Assembly: GCA_947258405.1 (NCBI GenBank)
Contig: CAMYIE010000003.1
Location: 122,653 to 183,304, forward strand
Length of the DNA stretch: 60,652 nucleotides
Direction of reading: 5' to 3'
Source of the DNA: an uncultured Eudoraea sp.
GTDB taxonomy: Bacteria > Bacteroidota > Bacteroidia > Flavobacteriales > Flavobacteriaceae
Part shown: in pieces, positions 9,053 to 17,811 of the stretch
Position numbering within the stretch: the stretch's first letter is position 1
How the letters are laid out: each line of letters starts with the position of its first letter
Position numbers and translations under genes: made by a program
Notes under the pieces: model-generated
What the model was told of the DNA's origin: nothing
Databases searched by the model: none
What the model saw: only the letters and a program-made list of their open reading frames with translations

Positions 9053-9175
9053 CTAATCCAGTTTACCCAGAAAATAGAGCCCTGCTAATGCTGCGATTAA
9101 CGCGATCGTGCAGATCACGATGATCAGGCGGTAGGCAATTCTCGCCCGTTTTCCAAACCTTTTATGTTGAGTCAT
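9053..9175 (-). CDS. Small single-span membrane protein (40 residues), hypothetical
   Basis: A short open frame on the minus strand in the 371-bp gap between frr and the exporter gene. It has a basic N-terminus (MTQHKRFGKRARIAYR), then about 20 hydrophobic residues (LIIVICTIALIAALAGLYFL) and a short GKLD end. This positive-inside layout suggests a real small inner-membrane peptide. A GAGAAG-like sequence precedes the ATG by about 11 bases. I do not recognise the family. It is convergent with frr and divergent from the exporter gene. Confidence 0.5.
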   Translation of the reverse strand: MTQHKRFGKRARIAYRLIIVICTIALIAALAGLYFLGKLD

Positions 9176-9312
9176 AACTATTGTACTTCTCGCAGAACTC
9201 TTAATATGAAGGTATAAAAATTTCGCTTATCTAATCTGGGATTGAACACCACAATAAGATGCTTTACAATACATTAGAAGCACTCATTTTAGGAACACTG
9301 CTTTGCATTCTA

Positions 9313-9320
9313 TACCTTTG
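9313..9320 (+). promoter_or_regulatory. -7 box upstream of the MMPL/RND exporter gene
   Basis: TACCTTTG matches TAnnTTTG. It lies 20 bases before the ATG at 9341, so the leader would be very short. The -33 element is not clear. Confidence 0.5.
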
Positions 9321-9340
9321 CCCCCAACTAAAAAGGGAGC

Positions 9341-11743
9341 ATGGTTTCCAAGCTTGCAACGGATTTCTGGGCCACAATAGCAAGGATCATTCTGAGGAAC
9401 AGAATTCTAATTCTCATAGGGATCGTCTTGCTAACAGTATTTCTTGCATTTCAATGGGAAAATATGCGGTTTACACGCTCAGAGGTCAATCTCCTTCCCG
9501 ACGAACATCCCTTTAATCAGCAGTACAATGAATTCCTGGAAATATTTGGGGAGGAAGGAAATGCCATGGTTTTAGGAATACGGGATAGCGCATTGTTCGT
9601 TCCTGAGAACTTCAATCGCTGGAATAGACTAAGCAAACAATTAGAAGCCTTTCCGGAAGTCTCTTTTGTTATTTCCACCGATAATTTAACCGAGCTTGTA
9701 AAAGATAAAAATTCCCGGAGATTCGTGCTGAAACCCTGGATGGTTGAAGAAGTGCAGAAGCAGCAGGAGCTGGACAGCATTACAGACTACCTCTTTAATA
9801 ATCTCCCTTTCTATGAAAATCTCCTCTTTAACAAAGAGACGCGTACTATCCGTACCGTGGTTTACCTGGATAAGGATATTGTAAATACCAATGTTCGGAA
9901 GGATTTTATTCTCAATGACCTTATCAATCTGATCGAAAAATTTGAAGAAGAAACCGATCTGGATGTCAGGGTATCCGGAATGCCTTACATCCGTACTCTG
10001 AATGCGCAGTATATCATTGATGAAATCGGTGTATTCATCGGGGCAGCCCTGCTTATCACCTCATTGATTTTCTTCTTCTTCTTCAGAAGTTTCAGGGCGA
10101 CCTTAATTTCGATCTGTATAGTTATCATCGGTGTGATGTGGGCTTTCGGAGTACTCGGGCTGCTTCAATATGAGATTACTGTTCTCACCGCTCTTATTCC
10201 TCCTCTTATCATCGTTATCGGCATCCCCAATTGTATCTTTTTGATCAATAAATACCAGCACGAGGTTAAAAAACACGGCAATCAGGCCTTGTCGCTGCAA
10301 AGGGTAATCACCAAAATCGGGAATGCTACGCTGATGACCAATGTTACTACCGCATCGGGTTTTGCCACTTTTATTATTACCGACAGTAAATTGCTTACCG
10401 AATTTGGCATTGTGGCATCGATCAACATCATAGGGATTTTTATTCTTTCACTTCTGATCATCCCTATTGTTTATAGTTTCATGTCCCTTCCAAAAACCAA
10501 ACATCTTAAACATTTAAATAAAAGATGGATCGATGCCTTTGTCAACTGGATGGAACGCCTTGTCAGGGACAAGAGAATATCTGTATATGTGGTGTCGGTA
10601 TTGTTATTGGTGATCAGTATCATAGGTATCTATCAGATCAAAATCTCCGGCAGCCCGATTGAAGATATGCCCAAGAGTGCAGCCTTCTTCGATGATATCA
10701 GGTTCTTTGAGGAAGAATTCAAAGGGATTATGCCCGTGGAGATTGTGGTGGATGCTACTCGTAAGAAAGGAATTCTCAAACCGGCAACCATCCGAAGGAT
10801 GAACGAGATTGGAGAACTGGTAGAAAATACACCCGAACTTTCTACACCGGTTTCGGTTGTTAATCTGGTGAAATATTCCAAACAGGCATTCTACAACGGA
10901 ATTCCCAAATATTATCAACTTCCAACCTCCCAGGAAAATACCTTTATTATGGACGTAGTTCGTAATTCAGAGGGAAATTCTGATCTTTTGGAAAATTTTG
11001 TAGACAGCACAGGACAGGTGGCCCGAATCACCACCTACATTCGTGATGTAAAGACAGAGCGCATGGAGGAAATTGAGGCTGAACTGAACGCAGCTATCAC
11101 TAAGACCTTCCCTGCAGAACGTTACAGGGTATATCTTACCGGTAAGGCGCTAATGTTCCTTAAGGGCACGAAGTACCTTGTTAAGAACCTGATTTTATCA
11201 CTTTCCCTGGCCATAGCACTTATTGCACTGTTTATGGCCTATTTGTTCAGATCGTTTAAGATGATTGTCATCTCCTTAATCCCTAACCTTTTGCCATTGG
11301 TGATCACCGCAGGAGCAATGGGATTTGTAGGTGTTCCGATCAAGCCCTCGACAATACTGGTATTCAGCATCGCTTTTGGTATTTCCGTAGATGATACAAT
11401 TCATTTCCTGGCGAAATACCGGCAGGAATTGATCGCTAATCAATGGAGGGTTCAAAAATCTGTCTATGCTGCATTAAGGGAAACAGGGGTGAGCATGTTC
11501 TATACCTCCATTGTACTCTTTTTTGGATTCTCGGTTTTTATCATCTCGAGTTTTGGCGGGACTGTAGCGCTAGGTGCCCTTGTCTCGGCAACTTTACTCT
11601 TTGCCATGCTTGCCAATCTTGTCTTGCTTCCATCGCTTCTTATATCTCTGGAACGAAGTATTGCGAATAAAAAGGTGCTTAAAGAACCTCAAATCGATAT
11701 TCTGCCCAAAGAAGAGATCCCTATAGAGAGTAAAGAGTCTTAA
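9341..11743 (+). CDS. MMPL/RND-family exporter (HAE3-like)
   Basis: An 800-residue inner-membrane transporter built as two similar halves. Each half has one N-terminal membrane span, a large periplasmic domain and a block of five spans. Blocks are visible at about residues 220-385 (VFIGAALLITSLIFFFFFRS onwards) and 615-770 (ILSLSLAIALIALFMAYLFR onwards). In the second half FGISVDDTIHF carries the acidic pair expected in the proton path. It is shorter than tripartite AcrB-type pumps (about 1,040 residues) and lacks their long loops, so it fits the MMPL/HAE3 group that moves lipids or hydrophobic compounds. The substrate cannot be told. It ends 87 bases before asnS but looks like a separate unit. 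Confidence 0.9.
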   Translation: MVSKLATDFWATIARIILRNRILILIGIVLLTVFLAFQWENMRFTRSEVNLLPDEHPFNQQYNEFLEIFGEEGNAMVLGIRDSALFVPENFNRWNRLSKQLEAFPEVSFVISTDNLTELVKDKNSRRFVLKPWMVEEVQKQQELDSITDYLFNNLPFYENLLFNKETRTIRTVVYLDKDIVNTNVRKDFILNDLINLIEKFEEETDLDVRVSGMPYIRTLNAQYIIDEIGVFIGAALLITSLIFFFFFRSFRATLISICIVIIGVMWAFGVLGLLQYEITVLTALIPPLIIVIGIPNCIFLINKYQHEVKKHGNQALSLQRVITKIGNATLMTNVTTASGFATFIITDSKLLTEFGIVASINIIGIFILSLLIIPIVYSFMSLPKTKHLKHLNKRWIDAFVNWMERLVRDKRISVYVVSVLLLVISIIGIYQIKISGSPIEDMPKSAAFFDDIRFFEEEFKGIMPVEIVVDATRKKGILKPATIRRMNEIGELVENTPELSTPVSVVNLVKYSKQAFYNGIPKYYQLPTSQENTFIMDVVRNSEGNSDLLENFVDSTGQVARITTYIRDVKTERMEEIEAELNAAITKTFPAERYRVYLTGKALMFLKGTKYLVKNLILSLSLAIALIALFMAYLFRSFKMIVISLIPNLLPLVITAGAMGFVGVPIKPSTILVFSIAFGISVDDTIHFLAKYRQELIANQWRVQKSVYAALRETGVSMFYTSIVLFFGFSVFIISSFGGTVALGALVSATLLFAMLANLVLLPSLLISLERSIANKKVLKEPQIDILPKEEIPIESKES

Positions 11744-11802
11744 ATTCTGCCAGAAGGCACCCAATTCCTTAGAATCCCTGCTAAAAGTTCTGTCCTTTGA
11801 AT

Positions 11803-11810
11803 TATCTTTG
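11803..11810 (+). promoter_or_regulatory. -7 box upstream of asnS
   Basis: TATCTTTG matches TAnnTTTG and lies 20 bases before the asnS ATG. Confidence 0.5.
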
Positions 11811-11830
11811 CGGTTCAAAATCAGTGGGGC

Positions 11831-13270
11831 ATGTCTATGAAAACATTGAGCGTTAACGAATTACTATCCAGCACGGCTACCGGCCAGGAGGTGACGGTGA
11901 ACGGTTGGGTAAAGACTTTTAGAAGTAACCGCTTTATCGCGCTGAACGATGGTTCTACTTTGAACAATATTCAGTGTGTTGTCGATTTTGAAAAATTTGA
12001 TGAAGATATCCTGAAACAGGTTAATACCGGGGCTGCATTATGGATTAAGGGCGTTCTGGTGGAAAGTCAGGGTCGGGGACAATCGGTAGAAATCCAGGTT
12101 GCTGATATTCGTATTCACGGAAGTGCCAATCCTGAAACCTACCCTATTCAGCCCAAAAAGCATTCTATGGAGTTTCTTCGGGAACAGGCACATCTCAGGG
12201 TGCGTACCAATACTTTTGCCGCTGTTATGCGTTTAAGGTCGGCATTGGCTTTTGCCATCCACGATTATTTTCAGAAGAATGGCTTTTATTATATGCACGC
12301 CCCTATCATTACAGGATCGGATGCGGAAGGAGCCGGTGAAATGTTCAGGGTTACAACATTTGACCCTAAATCACCACCTCTTACACCTGAGGGAGAAGTA
12401 GATTATAGTCAGGATTTTTTTGGAAAAGAAACCAACCTTACTGTTTCGGGTCAATTGGAAGCAGAGGCCTATGCGATGGGCCTGGGAAAGGTCTATACTT
12501 TTGGCCCCACCTTCAGGGCAGAGAATTCCAATACCTCCAGACACCTGGCGGAATTCTGGATGATAGAGCCGGAGATGGCTTTTTACAATCTCACAGATAA
12601 TATGGACCTGGCCGAGGATTTCATCAAGAATATTATCGGATACATCCTTTCTAATTGCATGGAAGATCTTCAGTTCCTGCAAAAGCGACTTGAAGACGAG
12701 GAAAAATCAAAACCTCAAAACGAGCGAAGCCCAATGCCCCTAATCGAAAAATTAGAATTTGTCAGCACGAACGAATTTAAAAGGGTTACCTATACAGAGG
12801 CCATAGAAATTCTGAAAAACAGCAAGCCGAATAAGAAAAGGAAGTTCCAATTCCCGATTGAAGAATGGGGTGTTGATCTTCAAAGTGAACATGAACGTTA
12901 TCTGGTGGAGAAGCATTTTAACTGCCCTGTTATACTGTACGATTACCCGGCCAAGATTAAGGCGTTTTACATGCGCCTCAACGAGGACAACAAGACGGTT
13001 AGGGCTATGGACATTCTTTTCCCAGGTATTGGAGAAATTGTTGGTGGATCTCAAAGGGAAGAACGACTTGAGGTCTTACAGCAAAAAATTAAGGCGCTCG
13101 GCATCGATGAAAAGGAACTTTGGTGGTACCTCGATCTCAGAAGGTATGGCACGGCCCAACACAGTGGTTTTGGATTAGGATTTGAGCGCATGGTGCAATT
13201 TGTTACGGGTATGGGAAATATCCGCGATGTAATTCCGTTCCCTAGAACACCCCAAAACGCAGAATTCTAA
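11831..13270 (+). CDS. asnS: Asparaginyl-tRNA synthetase
   Basis: A 479-residue class II synthetase that charges tRNA-Asn. The N-terminal OB-fold anticodon-binding domain covers about residues 1-110 (VTVNGWVKTFRSNRFIALNDG). The catalytic domain carries motif 2 (TFRAENSNTSRHLAEFWMIEPE) and motif 3 near the end (GFGLGFERMVQFVTG). HAPIITGSDAEGAGEMF is typical of AsnRS rather than AspRS. An insert of about 70 residues around 280-350 is usual in bacteroidal AsnRS. rpoN follows after 43 bases. Confidence 0.96.
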   Translation: MSMKTLSVNELLSSTATGQEVTVNGWVKTFRSNRFIALNDGSTLNNIQCVVDFEKFDEDILKQVNTGAALWIKGVLVESQGRGQSVEIQVADIRIHGSANPETYPIQPKKHSMEFLREQAHLRVRTNTFAAVMRLRSALAFAIHDYFQKNGFYYMHAPIITGSDAEGAGEMFRVTTFDPKSPPLTPEGEVDYSQDFFGKETNLTVSGQLEAEAYAMGLGKVYTFGPTFRAENSNTSRHLAEFWMIEPEMAFYNLTDNMDLAEDFIKNIIGYILSNCMEDLQFLQKRLEDEEKSKPQNERSPMPLIEKLEFVSTNEFKRVTYTEAIEILKNSKPNKKRKFQFPIEEWGVDLQSEHERYLVEKHFNCPVILYDYPAKIKAFYMRLNEDNKTVRAMDILFPGIGEIVGGSQREERLEVLQQKIKALGIDEKELWWYLDLRRYGTAQHSGFGLGFERMVQFVTGMGNIRDVIPFPRTPQNAEF

Positions 13271-13313
13271 CAGGAATTCTTTAATTTTATATTAGAGTCC
13301 GAAGAGTAGCCCT

Positions 13314-14771
13314 ATGCTAAAACAACACTTACAATTTAAGTTATCGCAAAAGCTTTCTCCTCAGCAAATTCAGCTCATGAAGTTGATCCAACTGCCAACC
13401 CAGGCATTTGAACAACGTTTAAAGCAGGAACTGGAAGAGAATCCTGCATTGGAGAGCGGTAAGGAGGAAAGCAGTGGGCTTGAAGATGATTATGGAGATT
13501 CTATCGATGCAGAAACGGATGCTGATACGATCAATACAGACGATATTAATATCGATGAATATCTGAGTGATGATGAAGTACCGGAATATCGGACTCAGAC
13601 CAGCAATTACAGTCCCGATGACGAGGAGAAAAATATCCCCTATGCAGCGGGTGTTTCCTTTAACCAATTTTTGATCAATCAATTGAACACTGTTTATCTG
13701 ACGGATGAAGAATGGACAGTAGCCGAATTTTTAGTAGGTAGTGTTGATGAAAGTGGTTATATACGCAGGCCTGTCTCCGATATTATGGACGATCTGGCTT
13801 TCACCCAGAATGTATTTGTGGATGAAGCCACCATCGAGAATGTTTTAAAGATTGTCCAGGATATGGATCCGCCAGGTGTGGGAGCAAGATCTTTAGAGGA
13901 ATGCCTGATCATACAGCTTAGGCGAAAAGAACCCAATGAGGATGTCCTGCTTGCTATGGAGATCCTGGAGAAATCCTTCGAGCAGTTTTCTAAAAAACAT
14001 TATGACAAACTCCTACAAAGGCACAACATAGATGAAGCTCGACTTAAAAATGCTATTTCAGAAATAGAAAAGCTAAATCCCAAACCCGGTGGTTCTTATT
14101 CGGGTAATAGTAAGATTGTTGAGCATATAGTGCCAGATTTTGCTATTCGTATAGTAGAAGGTGAATTGGAACTAACACTCAACGGAAGAAATGCGCCAGA
14201 ATTGCATGTTTCCAAGGAGTATCAGAACATGCTGGCGGGTTACAAAAGTGCAAAGGACCGTTCCAAATCCCAGAAAGATGCGGTGATGTTCATCAAGCAA
14301 AAATTAGATGCTGCTAAGTGGTTTATCGATGCAATAAGGCAAAGGCAACAAACGCTGTTCATCACCATGAATGCTATCATGGCATATCAAAAGAAATATT
14401 TTCTGACCGGGGATGAACGCAAATTGCGACCGATGATCCTCAAAGATATTGCAGATACTATTGATATGGATGTCTCAACCGTATCGAGAGTGGCAAACAG
14501 CAAGTATGTTGATACGCCATACGGAACCAAGCTGATAAAAGAGTTCTTTTCAGAGTCGATGAAGAATACAGAAGGAGAAGATGTTTCCACCAGAGAGATA
14601 AAGAAGATACTTGAAACCGTAATAAGAGAAGAAAACAAGAAGAAGCCACTAACAGACGATAAACTTGCCGGTATTCTGAAGGAAAAAGGCTATCCTATAG
14701 CGCGCAGAACCGTTGCAAAATATCGAGAACAACTGGGAATCTCCGTAGCCCGCTTACGAAAACAGATATAA
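13314..14771 (+). CDS. rpoN: RNA polymerase sigma-54 factor
   Basis: A 485-residue sigma-54. Region I is the Gln/Leu-rich start (LSQKLSPQQIQLMKLIQLP) that interacts with enhancer-binding ATPases. An acidic region II covers about residues 50-110. Region III holds the core-binding and DNA-binding parts, with a helix-turn-helix (IADTIDMDVSTVSRVANSKYV). The RpoN box appears as ARRTVAKYREQL near the C-terminus and reads the -24 element. The next gene starts on the last base of its stop codon, so the two are coupled. Confidence 0.95.
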   Translation: MLKQHLQFKLSQKLSPQQIQLMKLIQLPTQAFEQRLKQELEENPALESGKEESSGLEDDYGDSIDAETDADTINTDDINIDEYLSDDEVPEYRTQTSNYSPDDEEKNIPYAAGVSFNQFLINQLNTVYLTDEEWTVAEFLVGSVDESGYIRRPVSDIMDDLAFTQNVFVDEATIENVLKIVQDMDPPGVGARSLEECLIIQLRRKEPNEDVLLAMEILEKSFEQFSKKHYDKLLQRHNIDEARLKNAISEIEKLNPKPGGSYSGNSKIVEHIVPDFAIRIVEGELELTLNGRNAPELHVSKEYQNMLAGYKSAKDRSKSQKDAVMFIKQKLDAAKWFIDAIRQRQQTLFITMNAIMAYQKKYFLTGDERKLRPMILKDIADTIDMDVSTVSRVANSKYVDTPYGTKLIKEFFSESMKNTEGEDVSTREIKKILETVIREENKKKPLTDDKLAGILKEKGYPIARRTVAKYREQLGISVARLRKQI

Positions 14772-15376
14772 TGCGGCAGCTCTTTCTGCTTATATCCTAC
14801 ATCTTTCACCCGCTTTTTGTTCCTATGGCAGGCACCGTTGCCTACTTCCTGGTGACTCCAAAATATACCCCGCTTGAGGTACAAAGTGGCAACATCCTAC
14901 CTGTTTTCATACTTACGATCATAATCCCCATAATCAGTTTTTTTATCCTTAGAAACCTGGGAGTTGTGAACTCCGTTTTTCTCCGAACCCAAAAAGAAAG
15001 AGTCTTCCCTTTGATTATCTGCATTGCACTTTTGCTGATGATTCTCATTAAAGTCATTCCGAATAACTACACGGCTGAATTGTACTATTTTTTTGTAGGA
15101 TTGTTTGCGGCTATCGGTTCCAGTCTTTTACTCCTTTTTCTCAAATTTAAGAATAGCCTTCATATGGTGGGGATGGCTAGTTTTTTGATGTATCTGATTA
15201 ATCTCAGCATACACTTTGAAATCAACATTATTTTGGCAATAAGTTTATTTACTCTTTGCACGGGCATTGTAGCTACTGCAAGATTGTATTTATACGAACA
15301 TAGCCGGGCTGAGGTATTTATAGGTTTTTTGATCGGGATGTGTTCCCAACTACTGACCGTGAAATTTTGGTTATAA
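14771..15376 (+). CDS. Conserved six-span membrane protein, function unknown
   Basis: A 201-residue protein with about six hydrophobic helices (around residues 5-28, 42-62, 77-95, 104-126, 133-150 and 152-172) and almost no soluble domain. The N-terminal FHPLFVPMAG and the later LRTQKERVFPL resemble bacteroidal proteins distantly related to PAP2 phosphatases, but I do not see a complete phosphatase signature. Its start overlaps the rpoN stop by one base, a pairing that points to co-expression rather than a stated function. It converges with a beta-barrel gene on the other strand, and there is no obvious terminator between them. Confidence 0.75.
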   Translation: MRQLFLLISYIFHPLFVPMAGTVAYFLVTPKYTPLEVQSGNILPVFILTIIIPIISFFILRNLGVVNSVFLRTQKERVFPLIICIALLLMILIKVIPNNYTAELYYFFVGLFAAIGSSLLLLFLKFKNSLHMVGMASFLMYLINLSIHFEINIILAISLFTLCTGIVATARLYLYEHSRAEVFIGFLIGMCSQLLTVKFWL

Positions 15377-15422
15377 CAACCAATACTTAGCCTAACTTCA
15401 AACCATCCTGAAGCAACACCTT

Positions 15423-16112
15423 TTAGAGAATGTAGAATATAATGCCGATGTGCAGGGGTACAAAACCAAGTCGGTTGCCATCTGCGGTCTGCACATCATC
15501 ATTGAAAAGGTCCTGCAAGGCATAGTAAGCGTGGAGGTTAAAGGTATTATAGCCAAAACTGAGCATCAGTCCGTATTGGAATTGGCGGATATCACCATTG
15601 GTAAAACTTGTTTTTACCGTTTCAGACACAAACTTGGAGCGACCTGTAAAAATATAACTGAATTTAATACCTGTATAGATGCGCCAAAACTTGTGGCTTA
15701 TTGCGTCCGACGTTCTCCAGCGGAACTCCAGGGGTATCTCGAGTGCATGAGTCTCAATTTTGCTCCTCTTAAAAGATGTATCGCTTCCAATAATAGTATA
15801 ATCTATGCCGCCAGGGGTTTCGGTGGCCAATAGGTTCGTATAATACGAATTGATACCATATCCGATACCCAGTCCAAAGCCCACGTTCCTGTCTTTGTTA
15901 ATTGGAATATCCTTGATAAAACCTCCGAACAAACCATAGGAGAGACTTCGCATACTCACGCCCTGTGGTCTGTTTAGCAAAATGTTATAGCTAACCCCCA
16001 GGTAGAATTGATCCTCAAGGTATTTTTGATCTGTCGTAGTCGGAGAAGTATCTTCCTGGGCGGATAACGCCAAAAAAGACAAGGAACATAACAGGATCAC
16101 TAATACTCTCAC
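15423..16112 (-). CDS. PorT-like outer-membrane beta-barrel protein
   Basis: A 229-residue protein with a Sec signal peptide (cleavage after LALSA, before QEDTS) and alternating amphipathic strands rich in Tyr, Gly and Phe, ending in an aromatic-hydrophobic strand (HIGIIFYIL). This is the OMP_b-brl_2 (PorT-like) fold, an eight-stranded barrel. It is encoded beyond the exbB-exbD operon on the same strand but is separated from it by a terminator. True PorT of the type IX secretion system cannot be assigned on this evidence. Confidence 0.75.
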   Translation of the reverse strand: MRVLVILLCSLSFLALSAQEDTSPTTTDQKYLEDQFYLGVSYNILLNRPQGVSMRSLSYGLFGGFIKDIPINKDRNVGFGLGIGYGINSYYTNLLATETPGGIDYTIIGSDTSFKRSKIETHALEIPLEFRWRTSDAISHKFWRIYTGIKFSYIFTGRSKFVSETVKTSFTNGDIRQFQYGLMLSFGYNTFNLHAYYALQDLFNDDVQTADGNRLGFVPLHIGIIFYIL

Positions 16113-16151
16113 AGTGATAAAGGTAAACTTTTCAACCGTCTTATTCGAATG

Positions 16152-16185
16152 AAAAAAGCGCCTTAATTATAAATTAAAGCGCTTT
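16152..16185 (-). terminator. Rho-independent terminator of the exbB-exbD operon
   Basis: On the minus strand AAAGCGC and GCGCTTT pair, extended inward by TTAAT/ATTAA, and are followed by six T. It lies 30 bases after the second exbD stop. Confidence 0.8.
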
Positions 16186-16215
16186 CTAAAACGTACTGTC
16201 CTTTAAGGCAGTTCG

Positions 16216-16698
16216 TTATTGCAAATTCCTAAAGGCATCACCTTCATAGGTAGTATAATTCACCTTAAGGGCATTTACCTTTCTCAATTCTTGTTTGATA
16301 TCAGCAATAAGGCCCATATTAGCATTCTTATCGACCTTCATTGCCGTGGTAAGCAAATTTTGCAATTCCTGCGGCTTTTTGGCTCGCTCCTGAAGTATAA
16401 AATCTCCTACTTCTGTAACGCCTGCAAACTTATCGTTCAACTGGATCTTCGATTCTGTACCAAAGACCTTTTGATATTCACGCGTTGGTTTCCCGACATA
16501 GATATATAATACCCTGTCCTTTTTTTCAAGCTTCTTTACTTCAGTTGCATTGGGCAGTGTATTCTCGACCATCAGAGAACTATCCTTCATGGTCGTGACT
16601 GTCATAAAGAAGAACAGGAGCATGAATACAATATCGGGCAATGATGCTGTTGATACTGCAGGCAGGTCCCCGTCTTTTTTCTTATTAAACTTTGCCAT
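16216..16698 (-). CDS. ExbD-family biopolymer transport protein (second copy)
   Basis: A 160-residue ExbD/TolR-like protein: a short cytoplasmic start (MAKFNKKKDGDLPAVSTASL), one membrane helix (PDIVFMLLFFFMTVTTM) carrying the conserved membrane Asp, and a periplasmic domain. With ExbB-type proteins it converts proton motive force into movement of an envelope partner. It is last in the operon exbB, 4-span protein, exbD, exbD and lies 18 bases after the other exbD. Two distinct ExbD proteins suggest a hetero-oligomeric motor, as is common in Bacteroidota. Confidence 0.9.
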   Translation of the reverse strand: MAKFNKKKDGDLPAVSTASLPDIVFMLLFFFMTVTTMKDSSLMVENTLPNATEVKKLEKKDRVLYIYVGKPTREYQKVFGTESKIQLNDKFAGVTEVGDFILQERAKKPQELQNLLTTAMKVDKNANMGLIADIKQELRKVNALKVNYTTYEGDAFRNLQ

Positions 16699-16716
16699 AA
16701 TATATTCTGCTAATGA

Positions 16717-17325
16717 TTAATTAGAGGTTGAGGTTTCTGCTTCCGAGAGTTTCTGAGGAAAAAGCCCCTGTACTCTCTTCACCTTTTCTTCGAGATCATC
16801 TCTTATCCTTGCTGGTGTCTCGGGATTAAGGAATTCAGCTTCCATCTCGGTAAAATCTCTCCCATACAACCTTTGGGCTTCTCTGTTTCTCAAATCATTG
16901 TAGGCGCCTACAAGTTCATTTTGAACAGTTATATAAGTGCCGTATTTGGTTTCCCGGTCGTTTTTCAGCGAAATAATCGCCTTTCCGGGGTTATCAGAAG
17001 AACTTGCATCCTTTCTGCCTTTGCAGAAACTGCAAGTGCCATCTCCACCGTTGTCAAGAAATGCAATCGCTTTTGCTCTCAGATTCTTAAGATTGATCAG
17101 TTCCTCTTCCACCAGTAACTGACCATTCTTATTTATATTCACGGTGAATATATTCTTTTGCTTAATGATTACATCGGTATCTGGCGGTTCCAGCGGAGGT
17201 AACATCCTGTCTAGTCCTGCATCTGTTTCAATGGTGGTGGTCACCAGGAAAAAGATCAGCAACAAGAATGCTATATCTGCCATCGATCCGGCGTTCACTT
17301 CGGGTGGTCCTCCTCTTCTAGGCAT
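16717..17325 (-). CDS. ExbD-family biopolymer transport protein with cysteine pair
   Basis: A 202-residue ExbD-like protein. MPRRGGPPEVNAGSMADIAF leads into one membrane helix (LLLIFFLVTTTI) with the conserved Asp before it. The periplasmic domain is longer than in typical ExbD (about 140 residues). It contains a CSFC pair near residue 98, followed by a Ser/Asp-rich stretch, suggesting a disulfide or a metal site not present in E. coli ExbD. It sits between the 4-span membrane protein and the second exbD gene in a tight operon. Confidence 0.9.
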   Translation of the reverse strand: MPRRGGPPEVNAGSMADIAFLLLIFFLVTTTIETDAGLDRMLPPLEPPDTDVIIKQKNIFTVNINKNGQLLVEEELINLKNLRAKAIAFLDNGGDGTCSFCKGRKDASSSDNPGKAIISLKNDRETKYGTYITVQNELVGAYNDLRNREAQRLYGRDFTEMEAEFLNPETPARIRDDLEEKVKRVQGLFPQKLSEAETSTSN

Positions 17326-17343
17326 ATCCTTTTAAATTAATTG

Positions 17344-17787
17344 TTATTTACTAATTACTTTCTTCAAACCTCCCCATGCCATCAATCCTACCGCGATGAC
17401 TACGAGAAAGAAAAATAAATTTAAGCCTGTACCAATTCTCTTTACAGTGCTTTCGGTAGTGGCAACCCCACGGTTGGCCATTTCTTCTATATTGATGTCT
17501 GTTCCACTGGAAGTGGCATATGCAATAACCACAACTACCAAGAATCCGGCGACGACCATAAGGGTCTTCTTAAGTTTCTTTGGATGTGCAATGAGGTTCG
17601 CAATGGTAAACAACAAGCTAGACGCAACAGCCACGAAGAGAAGAATATATGTAATCATAAACATGATATTCATCGCACCGCTCTGTGCGGCTTCGCCGAC
17701 GGGAACATCTCTGCTGGGCAGCTGGTACCACATAATTGCCGAGATCACGCCAATTACAGCCAGTGCTATTTTAACTATTTTGTTCAT
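17344..17787 (-). CDS. Four-span membrane protein of the ExbB/ExbD operon, function unknown
   Basis: A 147-residue protein with about four hydrophobic helices (residues 5-20, 40-65, 76-92 and 122-142) and short loops. It lies between exbB (24 bases upstream) and the first exbD (18 bases downstream), so it is probably an accessory membrane subunit of the same motor. I recognise the arrangement from other Flavobacteriaceae but not a named family. Confidence 0.7.
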   Translation of the reverse strand: MNKIVKIALAVIGVISAIMWYQLPSRDVPVGEAAQSGAMNIMFMITYILLFVAVASSLLFTIANLIAHPKKLKKTLMVVAGFLVVVVIAYATSSGTDINIEEMANRGVATTESTVKRIGTGLNLFFFLVVIAVGLMAWGGLKKVISK

Positions 17788-17811
17788 AGAGCTATCGTTT
17801 AGGTATCCTTA

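Noticed and set aside
15423-16112. Assignment as the type IX secretion protein PorT
   Set aside because: The barrel fold fits the broad PorT-like family, but there is no T9SS neighbour and no specific motif; only the general call is supported.
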